DNA from: Piper betle
Taxonomy: Eukaryota > Streptophyta > Magnoliopsida > Piperales > Piperaceae
Reading direction: 5' to 3'
NCBI GenBank assembly: GCA_033002965.1
Contig: JAURVB010014813.1
Span: forward strand, 124,001 to 188,000
Length of the DNA stretch: 64,000 bases
The translations under genes and the position numbers were made by a program. How positions within the stretch are numbered: the stretch's first letter is position 1; the number at the start of each line of letters is the position of its first letter. The notes beneath the pieces were generated by a model. That model was not told the DNA's origin. It saw only the letters and a program-made list of their open reading frames with translations, and made no database searches. Below, piece after piece: positions 37,061 to 50,300 of this stretch.

Positions 37061-40000
37061 CTTTGTTTTCTTAGCCCATTGCCTAGGTAGTCTTGATTCC
37101 CTCTGTCACTCTCTCTTTTCTTTTTTTTTTCCTTTTTTTTAATTTGTTGTTGTTGTTGTTGTAATTCGGTTGTATTGAACCAATGACTACAGGGAGGATA
37201 GCGTAAAAACTGTGATTAGTTCGAAGATGGGAATGTAAACATGATGTTGCTTACTTTGTTAGCTTGAAATGAATTGCTAAGTCTAGAAACAAAATCATGG
37301 AATTAATGGGGCCAGCTCTGTGTGTAATGATCTCTATATCGCTTGTCACTGACGTTAGTGTGTGTATATATATATTGTGGAATTTAGGATGCTATCTTGT
37401 CTGAAAAATATCAAATTTTACTTACCGGCTATGTTAATATATTTATGTTTAGAAATACTAAGTTGTAAACCGGTCTGATGCGCGGATCAATTTATTAATT
37501 TTGTGATAATTAAGTATATGTTAGACGAAAAATTATAAATTTTAATTAAAATACTAATTGACTTTTGCGATTATTCTAATTAATACTTCTTGTCAATAGA
37601 TTTTTTTTTATAATAAGGGGAAGGCTATATTTTTTTAAGATTTCATAACAGATTTTAAAATTTGAAGATTTAATTCGGATTTGTTGAAGTTGTCACTCTG
37701 TGGAAAAACGCGAAGCGATGAAATTAAGAACATGAAACCTTCAATTCATCTAAAGCCAAGATATGTTTGTTAGAGGATAAAGCACATTAGGTCTATTTTC
37801 AAGATTCATTTGACATACCCTCAACTACCAACGTATTTAAAAAGAGGATTGTGATAAGGCTCAGATGATCTTACCTTTATATGTCAACTTATGTATATCA
37901 TTAAAAGATAAATAAATCTTGGTCAATGAGATCTAACTAAAGGGTCTACATTAATCTGTAATCTAATTAGTTGAGGAACGTGAAGAAGAGAGTTTACAAA
38001 GAAGAGAAAGCACGATAAAAACGAAAAAATCCATTTTGTTAGGTTAATTTGTAATCTAATTAGTAGACAAACATGAAAAAGAGTTTAGAGGTAGAGTGAG
38101 TTTTGGCTGAAGAGGGAATGACGTGAAGAAGAGAGGTATTTGTACGGTTAAAATTAACCCCAATGCAAGGAACGTGATGAGAGTGAAACACGATGAGAGG
38201 GAAAAAATAATTAATAATATATAGTAGATATATATGCTAGTTTAAGATATAACCCATGGCAGAGAGATATTCATGCATAAGAATTCTGATGTTGATGTGA
38301 TGTATACGAGATTCATTAATAAACCATTATCCCTTATAAGTTTAAAGGGAAAATAGTTGGGAAGTCCTCGTGTATATCTGTTATCCAACAGATTATTTAT
38401 CGTCTAACAGTTCGAAAATATTATACACCTTATGAATATGGGTAAATGACCAACTCGAAAGTTGATCTGCAAGAAGATTGAAAGGCGGGAAGGTGGCAGT
38501 CAATGACTTGAGCCGGCAACGATCGGGACTGCGGGCATTTTTGCTAGCGAGGGAAAGATGAGAGGCAAGCACGTTGTTATTTCTTAGCCTTTTTTTTTTT
38601 CGCTCAAGTTCTTGGTTCATAAGCATTTGTATCCCACCTCGAACAAAAGAATGCGACCTTACATTTGAATTATAAATTGTCAAGAAGATTAAATCTAGTC
38701 TTATAAAACTCCCACATTCTTGCAAGTAGTTGGGAAAAAATATTCTAACTCAAACTTCCACATTAGAGCTGACCAAACGTATGGCATGTTGAAAGAATCA
38801 AGGAACTTAGTTTTTACTATGTATACCTATTGCTTCCGTTGTTCTTTCAGTTGCTAAAATTTTCATTTCAGTCATCTCGAAATCATCAATTCTTACTGCT
38901 ACATGCATGTATTCCACAAGTGCTAAAAAATTATATCGCTTCTCACGGAATTTCCTCACTTTAGCCGCTGATGGGTTAGTTTAAAACATAAGACCCCCAA
39001 AAATGGATAGTTGCCACTGAAATGTAAAACCATATGCACAAATTAAGGTATTGCAGTTTGCAGCATCGATAGATCGGGTAAATACTTCAACCAGTAGAAT
39101 TAATGGTAATATTTTTATGGTCAAACAAGATGAATCAGTTTAAATTATTTCTCCGAACAATAATTTCAGTGGCACAGATATGCCTTCAGCTATATAATTT
39201 AAGGAATTTTTTTCAAGGTATATTACAAACAACTTATTGTAAGAATGAACCGAGAAATTAATAATAATGCATTGAAGAAGATCGATAAACAAAGAGAAAA
39301 AAGATGCCGGGTTAACTAAAATGTCGATCTATAACAACGCCTGGAATGGAATGCGGTTTTATCTCCAAAACCATCTGCAACCATATTCATAAAAACGTTC
39401 CAATTACTTAGTGCTATATCAGAGAGGCCTTAAAAAACATTATTGTAATTGTAAGAGGGAATATTGGCCTTGATCTGTGAATGCGATTGGGTCCATCTCT
39501 ATGGGCATCTCTTACAGTGGTAAACGAACCAAAATCTCTTCTTGCCACCAATGGTTAAGGGGAGGAAGATAGATATTTTAATGTTTTGCAAAAATTCCAA
39601 AAAAGTTCATAGTTTTCGATATTATTAAAAAGGGGTAATTTTTCTCCATCCCATTGGCTATATCCACCAAAATCTCCTCCCCGTGGTGGACGTAAAAGTG
39701 GCTCCTGCCCGTTATATCACCGGCCTCCTAATAAAGATGTTTAAAGAACAAAGCTATCTACAAAATACTGGAGAAGCTCTTCCAAAGTAACTGCACCTGC
39801 AATGAATAGTTTACATGTCAACGCATTGAGTTGATAAAAAGTCAATACAAATTATTTTAATATATAAATAATATAATAGTAGACAAGAAAAGAAATATAA
39901 TATCACAAACTTCAACGGCCTTAAATAAAAAATAAAAATCTACTGTAAGGTCTTACCCAATCAGCATCTAAAAATGCATCGATAATAAGATCTATCTATT

Positions 40001-41664
40001 ATTAAAATTTTAAAATTGTCTTAATAAATATTTAATGACAGATGATTTTCTACATGCTAATTTGCATCTTAAACCTTACAGGAGATTTTTAATCTTACAT
40101 AAATAGGTCACAAATTTCCTAGAGCTGCATGCAACATCTTAATGGAATTGTAATCTTCCTCGTAAGCTAAAAGACAGTTGAATTCAACTTTAAAAATCTT
40201 CCCAGGTTCAAGCCAATTCATGACAGGATATCAACATTCACTGTTCAATTTTTCTCCACCTCTCTCAATCTTCTCCATATGCCTCCACAGTTGCGTTTTA
40301 TGAGCATGTGCAAAAAAAATAGGGAAAGCAAAAATTTTGCGGCACAGTTAATAGGGGGCGGCCATGGATTGAAAAACAGTATGTCAAGGAATCATTCGGG
40401 TTGTCAATATAGTTAAGAATTCTTACCCAATCCTTACAAGTTACAAGCTCTACAAGAAGATTAAAGTAGCATCAGTGAATTAATTGATTTATCACACTCA
40501 ACGTGGAATTGCCAAAGAGAATTCTTCTACTTGTGTGCCCTACCACGGCAGCTCCACAATCCTTCTCAAACTGTGTTCACGCAACTATTCGAAGGTTAGA
40601 AACAAGATCAACTTCCTTTGCTCCCCTCTAGGGTTTCACATTATCAATTTCCTTACCAATATTAATTTGCCTCAGAAGTATCAAATTCTTCATGACACTT
40701 ATTGTTTAAGTATCACCCATTTACTTGTGTAGTTCTCATTCTCAACATTGACATATGATGCAATTTTAGCGCTGTAGTTCCTGCTATAACCAGTTACCTA
40801 GTGACAAGAGTTTCATAGTTCTCATTCTCAACAATGTTTCAGACATATGATCCAATTTGCCAGCACAACAATCATTCCACATAAAACTTATCATTCACAA
40901 ACAAAAACAGACAACCAATTACACTAATCAACTCAACCATTATAAGAAAATACTTAATACTTTTCCCAGTCCTAAACCGCGAGAAATTGATCCCCTATAT
41001 CATACATTCATAGATCATGGTTGAAATGTTGAACACAATAAGATTTACCCCAAAAGTTTAACACAGGAAAACAAACAAACAATCATTACGCACCAAAAAC
41101 AAAAACAAACAAACTACCGGGATTCCATACAAAATCGCTAACCTTGAATTCACGAGGCAATTAAAAAACCTACTCCCGGGATTGCAACATGCCGAGAAAA
41201 ACAATGGTGAAGAGGATCTCAGCAGTAGGCTAGGCCAAACTACTGCGGGAGAAGAAGAAGAACCTCCTCCACGTCCGATATTTGCGGCGAAGGGGCAGGG
41301 ATACCGTGACGTGGGCAGGTGACGTGGAGAGGGGCCCATCTCATGCGGGGAAACAAACAAAACGACGTGCATGTTCGTGACCTCCACCACCACCACCACC
41401 CAATCCCCAAAAGAGAAAAATAAACCGAACGCGCCGATTTCGGGTCAGATCCGAATTCAAGTAATAACCAGAAACGACCAATTCCACCCTTTCCCTCCCG
41501 CCCTTTTGAACTCCGACGGTCCGACCCTCTCCAACCCCCACATTTCTCGCCCCCCTTCGCTTCCCCACAATGCCCACCACCGCCTCCACCCCTCCGTTCT
41601 CCGCTTCCTCTCCTCCCGCTCCCTCGCCTCCCCCAAGCCCGCCGCCCCCGAACTCGCCGACGCC
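37061..41664. other. Long intergenic region upstream of EXO70
   Basis: The probable BBX 3' UTR lies at the left. The rest is AT-rich and contains a diverged duplication near 37950-38110 (AATCTGTAATCTAATTAGT and AATTTGTAATCTAATTAGT, each followed by GAAGAG/GAAAAAGAG text). Unrecognised open frames lie at 38393-38725 (minus) and 40484-40732 (plus). The open frame of EXO70 continues upstream to 41371 as low-complexity Thr/Pro-rich translation, which I regard as 5' UTR. Confidence 0.4.
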
Positions 41665-43598
41665 ATGCCGTCCACCACCGACACCGGCAAGTACGGGTGC
41701 GAAGACAAGGTGGCGGCGGCGACGCCTGATTCGGAGACCACGGTTGAAGACGAGAGGATGGAGGAGAATGGCGACCGAGAGACGGAGTTGGACTTAGAGA
41801 CCTGCTTGCGGCGGATCGTCCCGGATATTGATCGGTTTATGGGGGCGCTCGCGTCGGACGGGGATTGCCAGATCCCGCCCGACGTCCCCGACGGGTTTGA
41901 GAGGTTAGCGGTATTGGTGGAGGAGGAGATTGGTAAGTCCGACTCCGGGAAGTGGTACAGGGCGGAATCCGGTGCGTCACCGCTGCTTGACGCGGTGGGG
42001 AACGTGTCCCGGCTCGGGGAGGTGCTCGCGAGGTTCCCGGCTGAGTCGAAGTACGGGACTCTGATCGACCGCGCCACCGATGTGGTGCAACGGGCGATGG
42101 CGTTTCTGGAGGAGGAGTTCCGCTGTCTCCTCGAGGAGTCGAAAAGCGGCGGCGAATCCGACCCGTCGAAGTCGGCCGGCCAGGCGAGGAAGCAGCAGGC
42201 GGTCGCGGCGAGCCCGGAAGCCGACCTCTGCGTTCGGCAGGAGCCGGCGACGGCGTACCCGTCGTACACGACAGAGACGGTGGCGAAGCTGGCGAGGATC
42301 GCGGCGGCGATGGTGTCGTCGGGGTACGAGACGGAGTGCTGCCAGGTTTACAGCATCGCGCGGAGGAACGCTCTGGAGGAGAGCTTGTTGAGGATCGGGT
42401 TCGAGAAGATCAGCATCGACGAGGTTCAGAAAATGGGGTGGGAGTCGTTGGAGAGGGAGATCACGGCCTGGACCACGGCCTGCAAGCGGTGTGTCGCCTT
42501 CTGCTTCCCCGGGGAACGGCGGCTATGCAAGGAGGTCTTCGCCGGCGGCGGCGAGGAGAACGTCGCAGGTGGGCTGCTCGGCAACATCTGCCGCGGGGTG
42601 GTCATCCACCTCCTCAACTTCGCCGAGGCGGTGGCGCTCACCAAGAAGTCGGCCGAGAAGCTCTACAGGCTCCTCGACATGTACGAGGGCCTCCGCGACC
42701 TGGCGCCGCTCTTGGACGAGCTCTTCCCCTCGGCGGCCGAGCTCAAATCCGAGACTGCCATGGCCAAGTCCCGGCTGGGGAGGCCGCCGTCGCCATCTTC
42801 TCCGATTTGGAGAGCTTGATCAAGACCGACAACGGCAAGACGCAGGTCCCCGGCGGCGCCGTCCACCCTTTGACCCGTTGGCTTATGAACTACATAAAGC
42901 TCGCCTGCCAGTACAAGGACACCATGGAGCAGGTCTTCCTCGAACATGGAAACGAGGAGACAGAATGCGACAATATTCCGGAATCCGCCGGTGGCGTTGC
43001 AAGAGATACCGGCCGGTCGCCGTTCGTGGCGCAGCTGGCGGCGGTGATGGACCTGCTCGACGCCAACCTGGAGTCGAAGTCGAAGCTGTACCGGGACCTA
43101 CCTCTGAGCTACATCTTCTTGATGAACAACGGCAGGTACATCATGAAAAAGATAAAGGAGTCGGCGGAGGTGCACTCGCTGCTGGGCGACACGAGGAAGA
43201 GGTCGGCGGAGCTGCGGCAGTACCACAAGAACTATACGAGGGAGACATGGGGCAAGGTGCTGGCCTGCCTCAGAGACGAAGGACTGATGCAAGGGAAGGG
43301 GAGCGTGAACAAGCCGGTGCTCAAGGAGCGGCTCAAGAGCTTTAACGCCATGTTCGAGGAGATACACAAGACGCAGAGCACATGGATGGTGGCCGACGAG
43401 CAGCTGCGGTCGGAGCTCAGGGTGTCCATTGGCGCCGTCGTGGTGCCTGCCTACCGGTCCTTCCTCGGCCGCTTCGGCCAGTACTTGGACGCCGGCCGGC
43501 AGAAGGAGAAGTACGTCAAGTTCGGCCCCGAAGAGCTGGAGACGTACATCGATGATTTGTTCGATGGCACTCAAACTTCCACTCTGAAGAGAAGGTGA
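41665..43598 (+). CDS. Exocyst subunit EXO70, EXO70B-like
   Basis: EXO70 binds phosphoinositides and tethers secretory vesicles to the plasma membrane as part of the exocyst; plant EXO70B members also work in autophagy and immunity. The gene is intronless, as usual for plant EXO70. I start at the ATG at 41665 (MPSTTDTG), just before the acidic region and the conserved segment LETCLRRIVPDIDRFMGAL. The Exo70 domain runs to the end with IARRNALEESLLRIGFEKIS, SPFVAQLAAVMDLLDANLE, YIFLMNNGRYI and the C-terminal KYVKFGPEELETYIDDLFDG. The reading frame breaks at a G4 run (42777-42780): adding one G continues SRLGEAAVAIFSDLE and gives 644 residues, a normal length. Unrepaired, the product stops at 42819 and loses about 40% of the protein. 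Assignment to the B clade is by overall resemblance. Confidence 0.9.
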
Positions 43599-45157
43599 TT
43601 TGACTATCATAAACACTGTTCTTCGTTGACGAGAATTAAAAAAGATGGATTTGATTTTGTTTAGGAGGCCATTACTTTCATTTGTGTTTGTTTATTATTG
43701 TATGATTTTTTACCGCGCTCACCATCCGTCTGGCGTCTTTATGATCTAATTGTAGTTGTACGTTGAAATCGCCGTGTTGTTTTGTAACTGAGAATCAGAC
43801 TGGTTTCAACTCTATGCATGGTAGTACGCAACAAGAGATCATATATATACACAGCTCATCTGCCGTGGGCTGCATGCATTTCCACGCGTACTAAGCCACC
43901 TAACGAGAGTCCAACGGTTCTTGTTTTTTCCCCTAGCTACCACCCCGGGCTTGCTCCAGCCATTGCAGCCCACCTCTTGGCCACGGCGGGACCCCCCCCT
44001 CCCACCACCACCGTTGATTCTATAGTTTTGTTATACAGAGTCTGGCTCAATGGCAAAGGTGAATGACAGCGGGCGGTGGTGGTAGGGGTGGGCCCGACCG
44101 CGGTAGTAGAAAAGGATGGTGGTTGTTGTGGCAAGGGTGGTGGCCCGTGCCCACCACTCGGGCACAGATTCGAGTCAATATCAACTTACACCTAAACATA
44201 GTTATCGCACACAGAAAATACCCATTCATCTTTAACGGTACAAGTGCACAATAGGTAACAAAATTTTAACAATATTTCAATAGTCAGGTTGTAGACTTAA
44301 TCAACGAGTTCGTTGAACCAAAAGTTTAAAGATATTAACAAGTAACATACTTTTAAAGGTAAATTTTCAGCTTAAAAATCTTTAAAAAGAACTCCACATG
44401 AGGAATGTCATTCAAAGAAGGTCAAATTTTGGTATATCTCTAACCAAACACAATCATTAGACTATTCTAATGTTTTTAAACAACATTTACTAGCAGTTAA
44501 GGAAGAAAAATAGACAAAACATTAAAAGGAAACACTTATGATGAAGCATGAATATTGTAAATCATAAAACCTAGTTCTTGTATACACCACATTAATATAT
44601 GATCCATAGAATAAAACAAATTCTATAGATAAAATGACCATGAAAATCACGAAACGTGTTGTAAATATTTCAATTTTCTATCTTTTGCATGTGCTAAATC
44701 TTCCTAAATACAAATAATAATAGAAAAAAGTTTTCAAATATCCAACATTTGAACTTTAAGAACAACTACTGACACGTGCATCCCAAACTACAAGAGGCCC
44801 TACCCACTGTACAACAATTATCTTTATAGTTTAGCATGTTACATGTATAAGTTGAGTTCTCCCGAAGAAGACTACAATAATTCTATCAAAAGCCATACCT
44901 TTTCCTAATCTTACTATTTCATATTTCCAACCAATGGCAAGATCAAGTTTATTAGGTACCATGCCATCATATCTAATTAAAATTTTCAGCCATACTTTCA
45001 CCCAAGCCTAACATCTAATTTTTTCCCGGATAAAATATCACTAATCATGACATAATCTCACCAATGCAAAAAAGAAAAAAAAGCTGCTACCAACCCAAAA
45101 CGCATGAAAAATTTTAAAAATATCATAATAATTAAAAAAAATAAGAACAAATCCAAC
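43599..45157. other. Intergenic, with a GC-rich patch
   Basis: EXO70 3' UTR at the left. A GC-rich patch at 43930-44170 has low-complexity Gly/Pro-rich translations on both strands. The rest is AT-rich. I looked on the minus strand for the missing second half of the RRM that should follow the exon at 45158 and did not find it. Confidence 0.4.
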
Positions 45158-45268
45158 CTGCGACTCAAGAATCTTCCTGAATCGATTGAAGGCATCTTCC
45201 AACTGCCAATCAGTAGTTTCCCAAGACAAACCCCCAACAAAAATCCACATCTCTTGTTTGCCACCCAT
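45158..45268 (-). pseudogene. Orphan first exon of an RZ-1-type RRM protein
   Basis: The 37-codon exon begins MGGKQEMWIFVGGLSWETT and continues DWQLEDAFNRFRKILESQ, ending at a GT donor (CAG|GTTGG). This matches the first exon of plant RZ-1 zinc-finger glycine-rich RNA-binding proteins: RNP2 (IFVGGL) plus helix 1 and the loop before beta-2. Within RNP2's context Trp replaces the usual Arg, and a Gly after RF is replaced by Arg. The rest of the RRM (RNP1, RGFGFVTF), the CCHC knuckle and the Gly-rich tail are not found in the following 1.5 kb before EXO70. It is probably a truncated duplicate that kept its promoter side. A very long first intron with exons beyond the EXO70 gene is possible but unlikely. 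Confidence 0.6.
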
Positions 45269-45589
45269 CGCCACTTAACCAAGAAATCCTTCTTCTCACT
45301 TATTAGATTACAACACAACACAATCAACAAAAGCAACCAAAACCGAAGAGAAAGCACAAAAATGCAAGTAAACAAAAAATTATAAACCATCAATTCAAAT
45401 TATAAATTATTAGTGGAATATATCCTAATCCTGGATAAAGTCAGAAATTATTTCAAGGAATTAAAGAGATCAAATTTTGTATCATAATTAAATGATATAA
45501 AGGTTTTATATATACATAGGCAAGTGACCTATCCTACCGAGGCCAGAGGAGGATACCCAGAGCAGCTTCTACGCAGTCATTAGCGTACG

Positions 45590-45710
45590 AAAACCCTAGG
45601 TCTCCACCGTTCGAATTGTGGAGCTTGATTTTTTTAAATGTTTAGGGTTTTGGCTGTGGGGAAACAGCCCCTTGGTAAGATATTACCAAGAAGCCCATTT
45701 ACTGGGCTTA
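45590..45710 (-). promoter_or_regulatory. Promoter-like cluster: telo-box, site II and two palindromes
   Basis: Upstream of the orphan RZ-1 exon, read on the minus strand, are AAACCCTAA (telo-box, 45641-45650) and a second CTAGGGTTTT near 45591. Two TGGGCTT/AAGCCCA site II-like motifs are arranged as the palindrome AAGCCCATTTACTGGGCTT (45691-45709), next to a second perfect palindrome CTTGGTAAGATATTACCAAG (45671-45690). Telo-box plus site II pairs are typical of promoters of plant ribosomal and RNA-binding protein genes. This supports a once functional promoter here. Confidence 0.5.
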
Positions 45711-47386
45711 CAACTTTTTTTCTATTTTTTAATTTTATTTTTCACTTAAAAAATAAAAATAAAATTTTCATCATTTGCAAATATTTTTTTCTTGGCTTTG
45801 GGATGCCATCTTTTTCAATTTCACACTTATTAAGAAACAAATAATTTTTTACCATCAAATTTCTCTAGTGGCATAATTAAGACCATAGTTTTAAGTACTA
45901 TACAACGACCTAAATTTTCAAGTGATATGACTCAATATAATTTTAAATATGTTTTGAGTAGGTAAGTGATATTATGCATATTATTGAGTCAAAATCGAGT
46001 TGTGCTACGAATCGAGTTTGAGTTGCAATCGAGTCGAGTCAAATTGAATACTACCTTGCTCAAACTCAACTCATAAAATTCAAGTTCGAGCTTAATCATT
46101 TAAATGTCGAGTTTTGAGTTGAGTTAAACACCAAATGCTTACGAGTGGGCTCGCTCAATTAGCAGCCCTAGATCTAACCACCCAAAATCCACATTGATAA
46201 ATAGAAAAATAAATAATAATGATAATTATAAAATTTTAACTCAATTCAATACTTCTACCCTATTCATCTTAAAGATCAAAGTAATTGTAATGAAAATGAA
46301 TTTCAAAGTATCTATTAACTAGTGTATTTTAAAAAAATCTAAAAATATGTTATAATGATGTTAAGAAATGATAAAATTTTGTCAACCTCTTGTTTGTACA
46401 CTTTACTTTTAATATATATAAATATTAGTTTGTGAGACCTTCTAAAAAAGGTTCAAATTAGATGTCTAACTCATATAAGCTATACCATAGCTCACCTCAA
46501 TTATTTCCTATATTTATTGTGTATGTTTTTTAAAATCAATATTAAAAGTTTTTGCTTGATTTGATAAAATGTTATATTTTTGTAAGTTTTAAAACCCATT
46601 CTCAATGTTCAGACATATATAATATAATTTGTTTTTAAAATTATAATAAGTTTGCCCAGCGGAGTTCTTCAATGGCTCCCCCAAATTTAAGATCATTTTT
46701 TAACTTAAAAAACTGGTAATTTATGTCAAAAAATGATATTAGCTTTTGCAACAAAAGTAAACTACATAAAAATATTAATTAGGTAATTAATTTTAATTAT
46801 ACTAAATAAAGTTTGAAAGTATTGCTAATTGTTCATCAACCTATTAATATCAAATCGATCAAGTTCAAAGCAAGCTGAGCCGAACAAATTTCTTTAACAA
46901 GTAAACTTAATTTGTTTAGATTCTTAAGCTGTCCTTATAAGGATTATATTATATATATGTAAATTTGAGAATTTTTTTAAAATTGGTCAGATTACTTTAT
47001 ACTTTGTAAGAAAGAAAACATATAATCCAAAAATTAAATGCAATCTTCTGCTAATAAGTTTTCCTTGACTTAATTATAATTTGTTTCATTTTAACCGTAA
47101 TTAGTGCCCAAATTAATTATTATTAATTAATAATTAATAAAGGGGAATTGAAAACAAACTCAAGCTTATCAAAATCTCTGAAGCAAAAATAAAACAATAT
47201 ATTAAATTATAAATAAAATCAATGTAATTTATGTTTATCAACAAAATTACGAAGTCTAGACACATTATTAACTTAATAATGATATTTTTATAATATAATT
47301 AATGGCTTCTAAATCCAAGTGAGATCGCTTTTAGTCTAAAACCCATCCCTCCAAAACTTGCTCCTGCCCCGACTTCCATCCCCGCC
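45711..47386. other. AT-rich intergenic with GAGT/CGAG repeats
   Basis: At about 45990-46175 there is degenerate GAGTTGAGT/AATCGAGT/CTCAACTC text ending GCTCAATTAGCAGCCCTAG, a common kind of plant dispersed-repeat remnant. Otherwise AT-rich. The last 60 bases are GC-richer leader of the next gene. Confidence 0.4.
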
Positions 47387-50300
47387 ATGGAAGCTCTAGC
47401 CGCCACCTTCCTCCCCTCCAAGCATCCGGACCCCTCTTCCTCCCCCGTCTTCCAACACCCTCTTTGTTCCCTCATCCATCCCATCTCCGTACGGATTAGT
47501 GGGGGAGGCCCAAATGCGGGAAAGCTTTCGTCTTGCTTCGAGGGTCGGCTTCGCGCCGTTCCCCAAGATGGGTTTCCCGGCGGCGGCGACGAAGGGGTCT
47601 CCGGTAATGGGTTCGGCTTGCTTCCCGAAGAAGATGTCGCCTCGTCTTTGGTTCAGGTAAGATGTATGTGATTCGGTTTACGGTTTATTTATTTGGACAC
47701 TCTTGATGTCATCTGATCTCCTCTTTTTCTTTCTCTGGTGTTCTTTTTCTTAAATATAGGATTGTTAGTTTTTTTGACTGCTGAATGATTAACAGCATTG
47801 AGAAAGTTTGCTATCCCTTTCAATTTCTGTTATCTGTTAATGGATCTTGTGCATCATATGATGTTAGATAATGTCTTATGTTGTACCGTGTTTTATATGA
47901 GAATATCAATCACCAAGCTGAGTTGTTTCCAACATTTCGTAGCTTCATTTGACTAGAAACTAGTCTGATCCGAGTGAATATTACTCATATCCTTGTCAAA
48001 AAGTCGCTTGATCCCAGCAGGTTAAAGAAAAAAAATACTTGGCTTTTTCCTATTTGACACTGTTAGTGGGCTGTTAATTTGGTGATGATACGGCGACCGT
48101 ATGTCCACCTGATCAACTGACATGGCACATCACACTTATCGGCCAAAGTCGGGCCATGTCATCAATGACCTAAATTCGATCATTCGAGTGAGGCAGGGAG
48201 CTAACGGTTTGGTAGAGCCAGAAGAGGGGTGAGGGGGTTGGATTAGATCTTAAGTTTTTGACATATGCTTGTCATATGATCCCCATGTAAAAGCTCACTA
48301 ATTGTGTCAAGTTCAAGGGGCATTAGTAAGCTATTAGTAAACACCACAAATTATTTAAAAAACCATTACTTAACAGTTTGACACTGTTAGTTAGCTGTTA
48401 TATGTCAATAATACGGCAAGACTGTCCCCTGATTAGCTGACATGCCACAGTGGAGCCGAAATTTTGGCCACACTATCAATGTCCTAAATCCATTCATACA
48501 TGAGAGGCAGAGTGGGGGAAGGTGGTAAGATGAGATTTACGGTATTGACATGTGCTTGCCATATGATCACCATTTAAAGGCTTACTAATTGTGTCAAGTT
48601 TGACGCGTGTTAAGTTTTTCCTTTTTCTTTAAAAAAGTCCAGTGGTTGGGCGAATGACATTTACTCTTTGTGAAATAGCTATCCTCATTAGTGGTACAAC
48701 TATTTGATAAGTAACATTATGAACTTATGGCTGGCAAGTATTGTTTATTAACTCCCATTTACTTTCTTGATGGAAACAACTTACAATTGATACTCTCAAT
48801 GATTGTCTCAAAACGGCCAAATATTTTTGTTCCCATAGCTATGTAGTTTTAAAAATTACTACATGAAAAAAATTAATAGGGTGGTTTATGGTTAGGAAGT
48901 TAATCTTGGAAAAGGCTGTTATTTCTGAATAAACAGAGGTCAGTTGACTCTTTTGATGGAAAAGAAAAAGTGACTCTGGTGAATTATGTTGTTTATGCTA
49001 AATTAAATTATAATACCTAAGATCTTTCCTATAGATTGTTGTGAATTATAAGAGGAAGTTTTTATAATGGAATGATTTTGTGCATCTTCAATGTGAATCC
49101 TTTTTTCCAAATTTGATGGCTTAAGGAGTGACTATTTGGAATATGTAATTGATCTTAGTATTTAGCTTGAAACATGGTTTATAATGAATAGAAAGATAAT
49201 AATAAGAAAATAATTTTTTTGGATAACCTACTGGTGTAGATTAATGCAACTCTTGGCAAAGAAGACGAAACAGTTACAGATGATAACCCTGCAATGCATG
49301 TACCTTCTATTGGTGGGGCTGGAACTAGTAGTGGATCTAGGGCTGGTCTTTTCAGAACTCCAATATCTGGTGGTGTACAGAGTGCGACGTCAGCTCATGG
49401 TCTACCTCATCCAGCCCTAGCAGTTCGCAATCTCATGGAGCAGGTCTATTTATATTTTGGATTTATTATTTATTCATGAGGAGATTATCTTGTTGCTGAA
49501 TAATTTCATTGCCCATGCTAGTGCTATTCTGAGCTCTATTTTGATTTTTTTTTATGATTATTTATGTTTGAAGGCCAGGTTTGCTCATTTATGCACTGTA
49601 ATGTCACGTATGCATCATAGACGGAGTGGGTACCCCTTTGGATCATTGGTTGATTTTGCACCAGATTCCATGGGCCGTAAGTTAATGTTACTCATTCAGA
49701 GCTTGTAGCATATATTTCTACACTGAGAACATTAATCATCATCTTCAATTTTTGACTCTTTCCTTTTTCTTCATGTTGCAGATCCAATCTTTTCATTTTC
49801 ACCTTTAGCTATCCACACTCGCAATTTATTAGCTGACCCTAGATGTACACTGGTTGTACAGGTCTGGTGCTCTTATGCAATACTTTATTTATTGCTTCTA
49901 TTACATTATTCACAATATGGACATTGGATACAATTTGCAGATACCTGGCTGGAGTGGATTGTCCAATGCTCGGGTGACCATTTTTGGTGACGTATACCCT
50001 CTCTCTGAGGACCAGCAGGTAACTGGCATGTGATTACTAAATGCTAATGTTGTTTACTGAAAATTTGTAGATTCAATAAAATTTACTATATTGTTCTCAT
50101 GGCACAAAAATGAAATTATTCTTAAAATTTTATGTCCTCTGAAAATATAGACTGGCCATTTATTGATTCCAAATGAAATGTTTATACCTAATAATGTGGA
50201 CATCATTTGGCAATGTGAAACTCATAGTTTGTACTTGAATTGCTAGAAATGGGCTCATAAGCAGTACGTTGCAAAACATCAGCAATGTGCATCTCAACAA

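Noticed and set aside
38393..38725. 110-codon minus-strand open frame
   Set aside because: No homology recognised and the composition is that of intergenic DNA.
41371..41664. Longer N-terminus for EXO70
   Set aside because: The added 98 residues are Thr/Pro-rich low complexity with no family resemblance. The ATG at 41665 precedes the conserved region more naturally.
42491..43345. 284-codon frame overlapping EXO70
   Set aside because: Low-complexity shadow of the EXO70 coding sequence; conserved motifs are only in the EXO70 frames.
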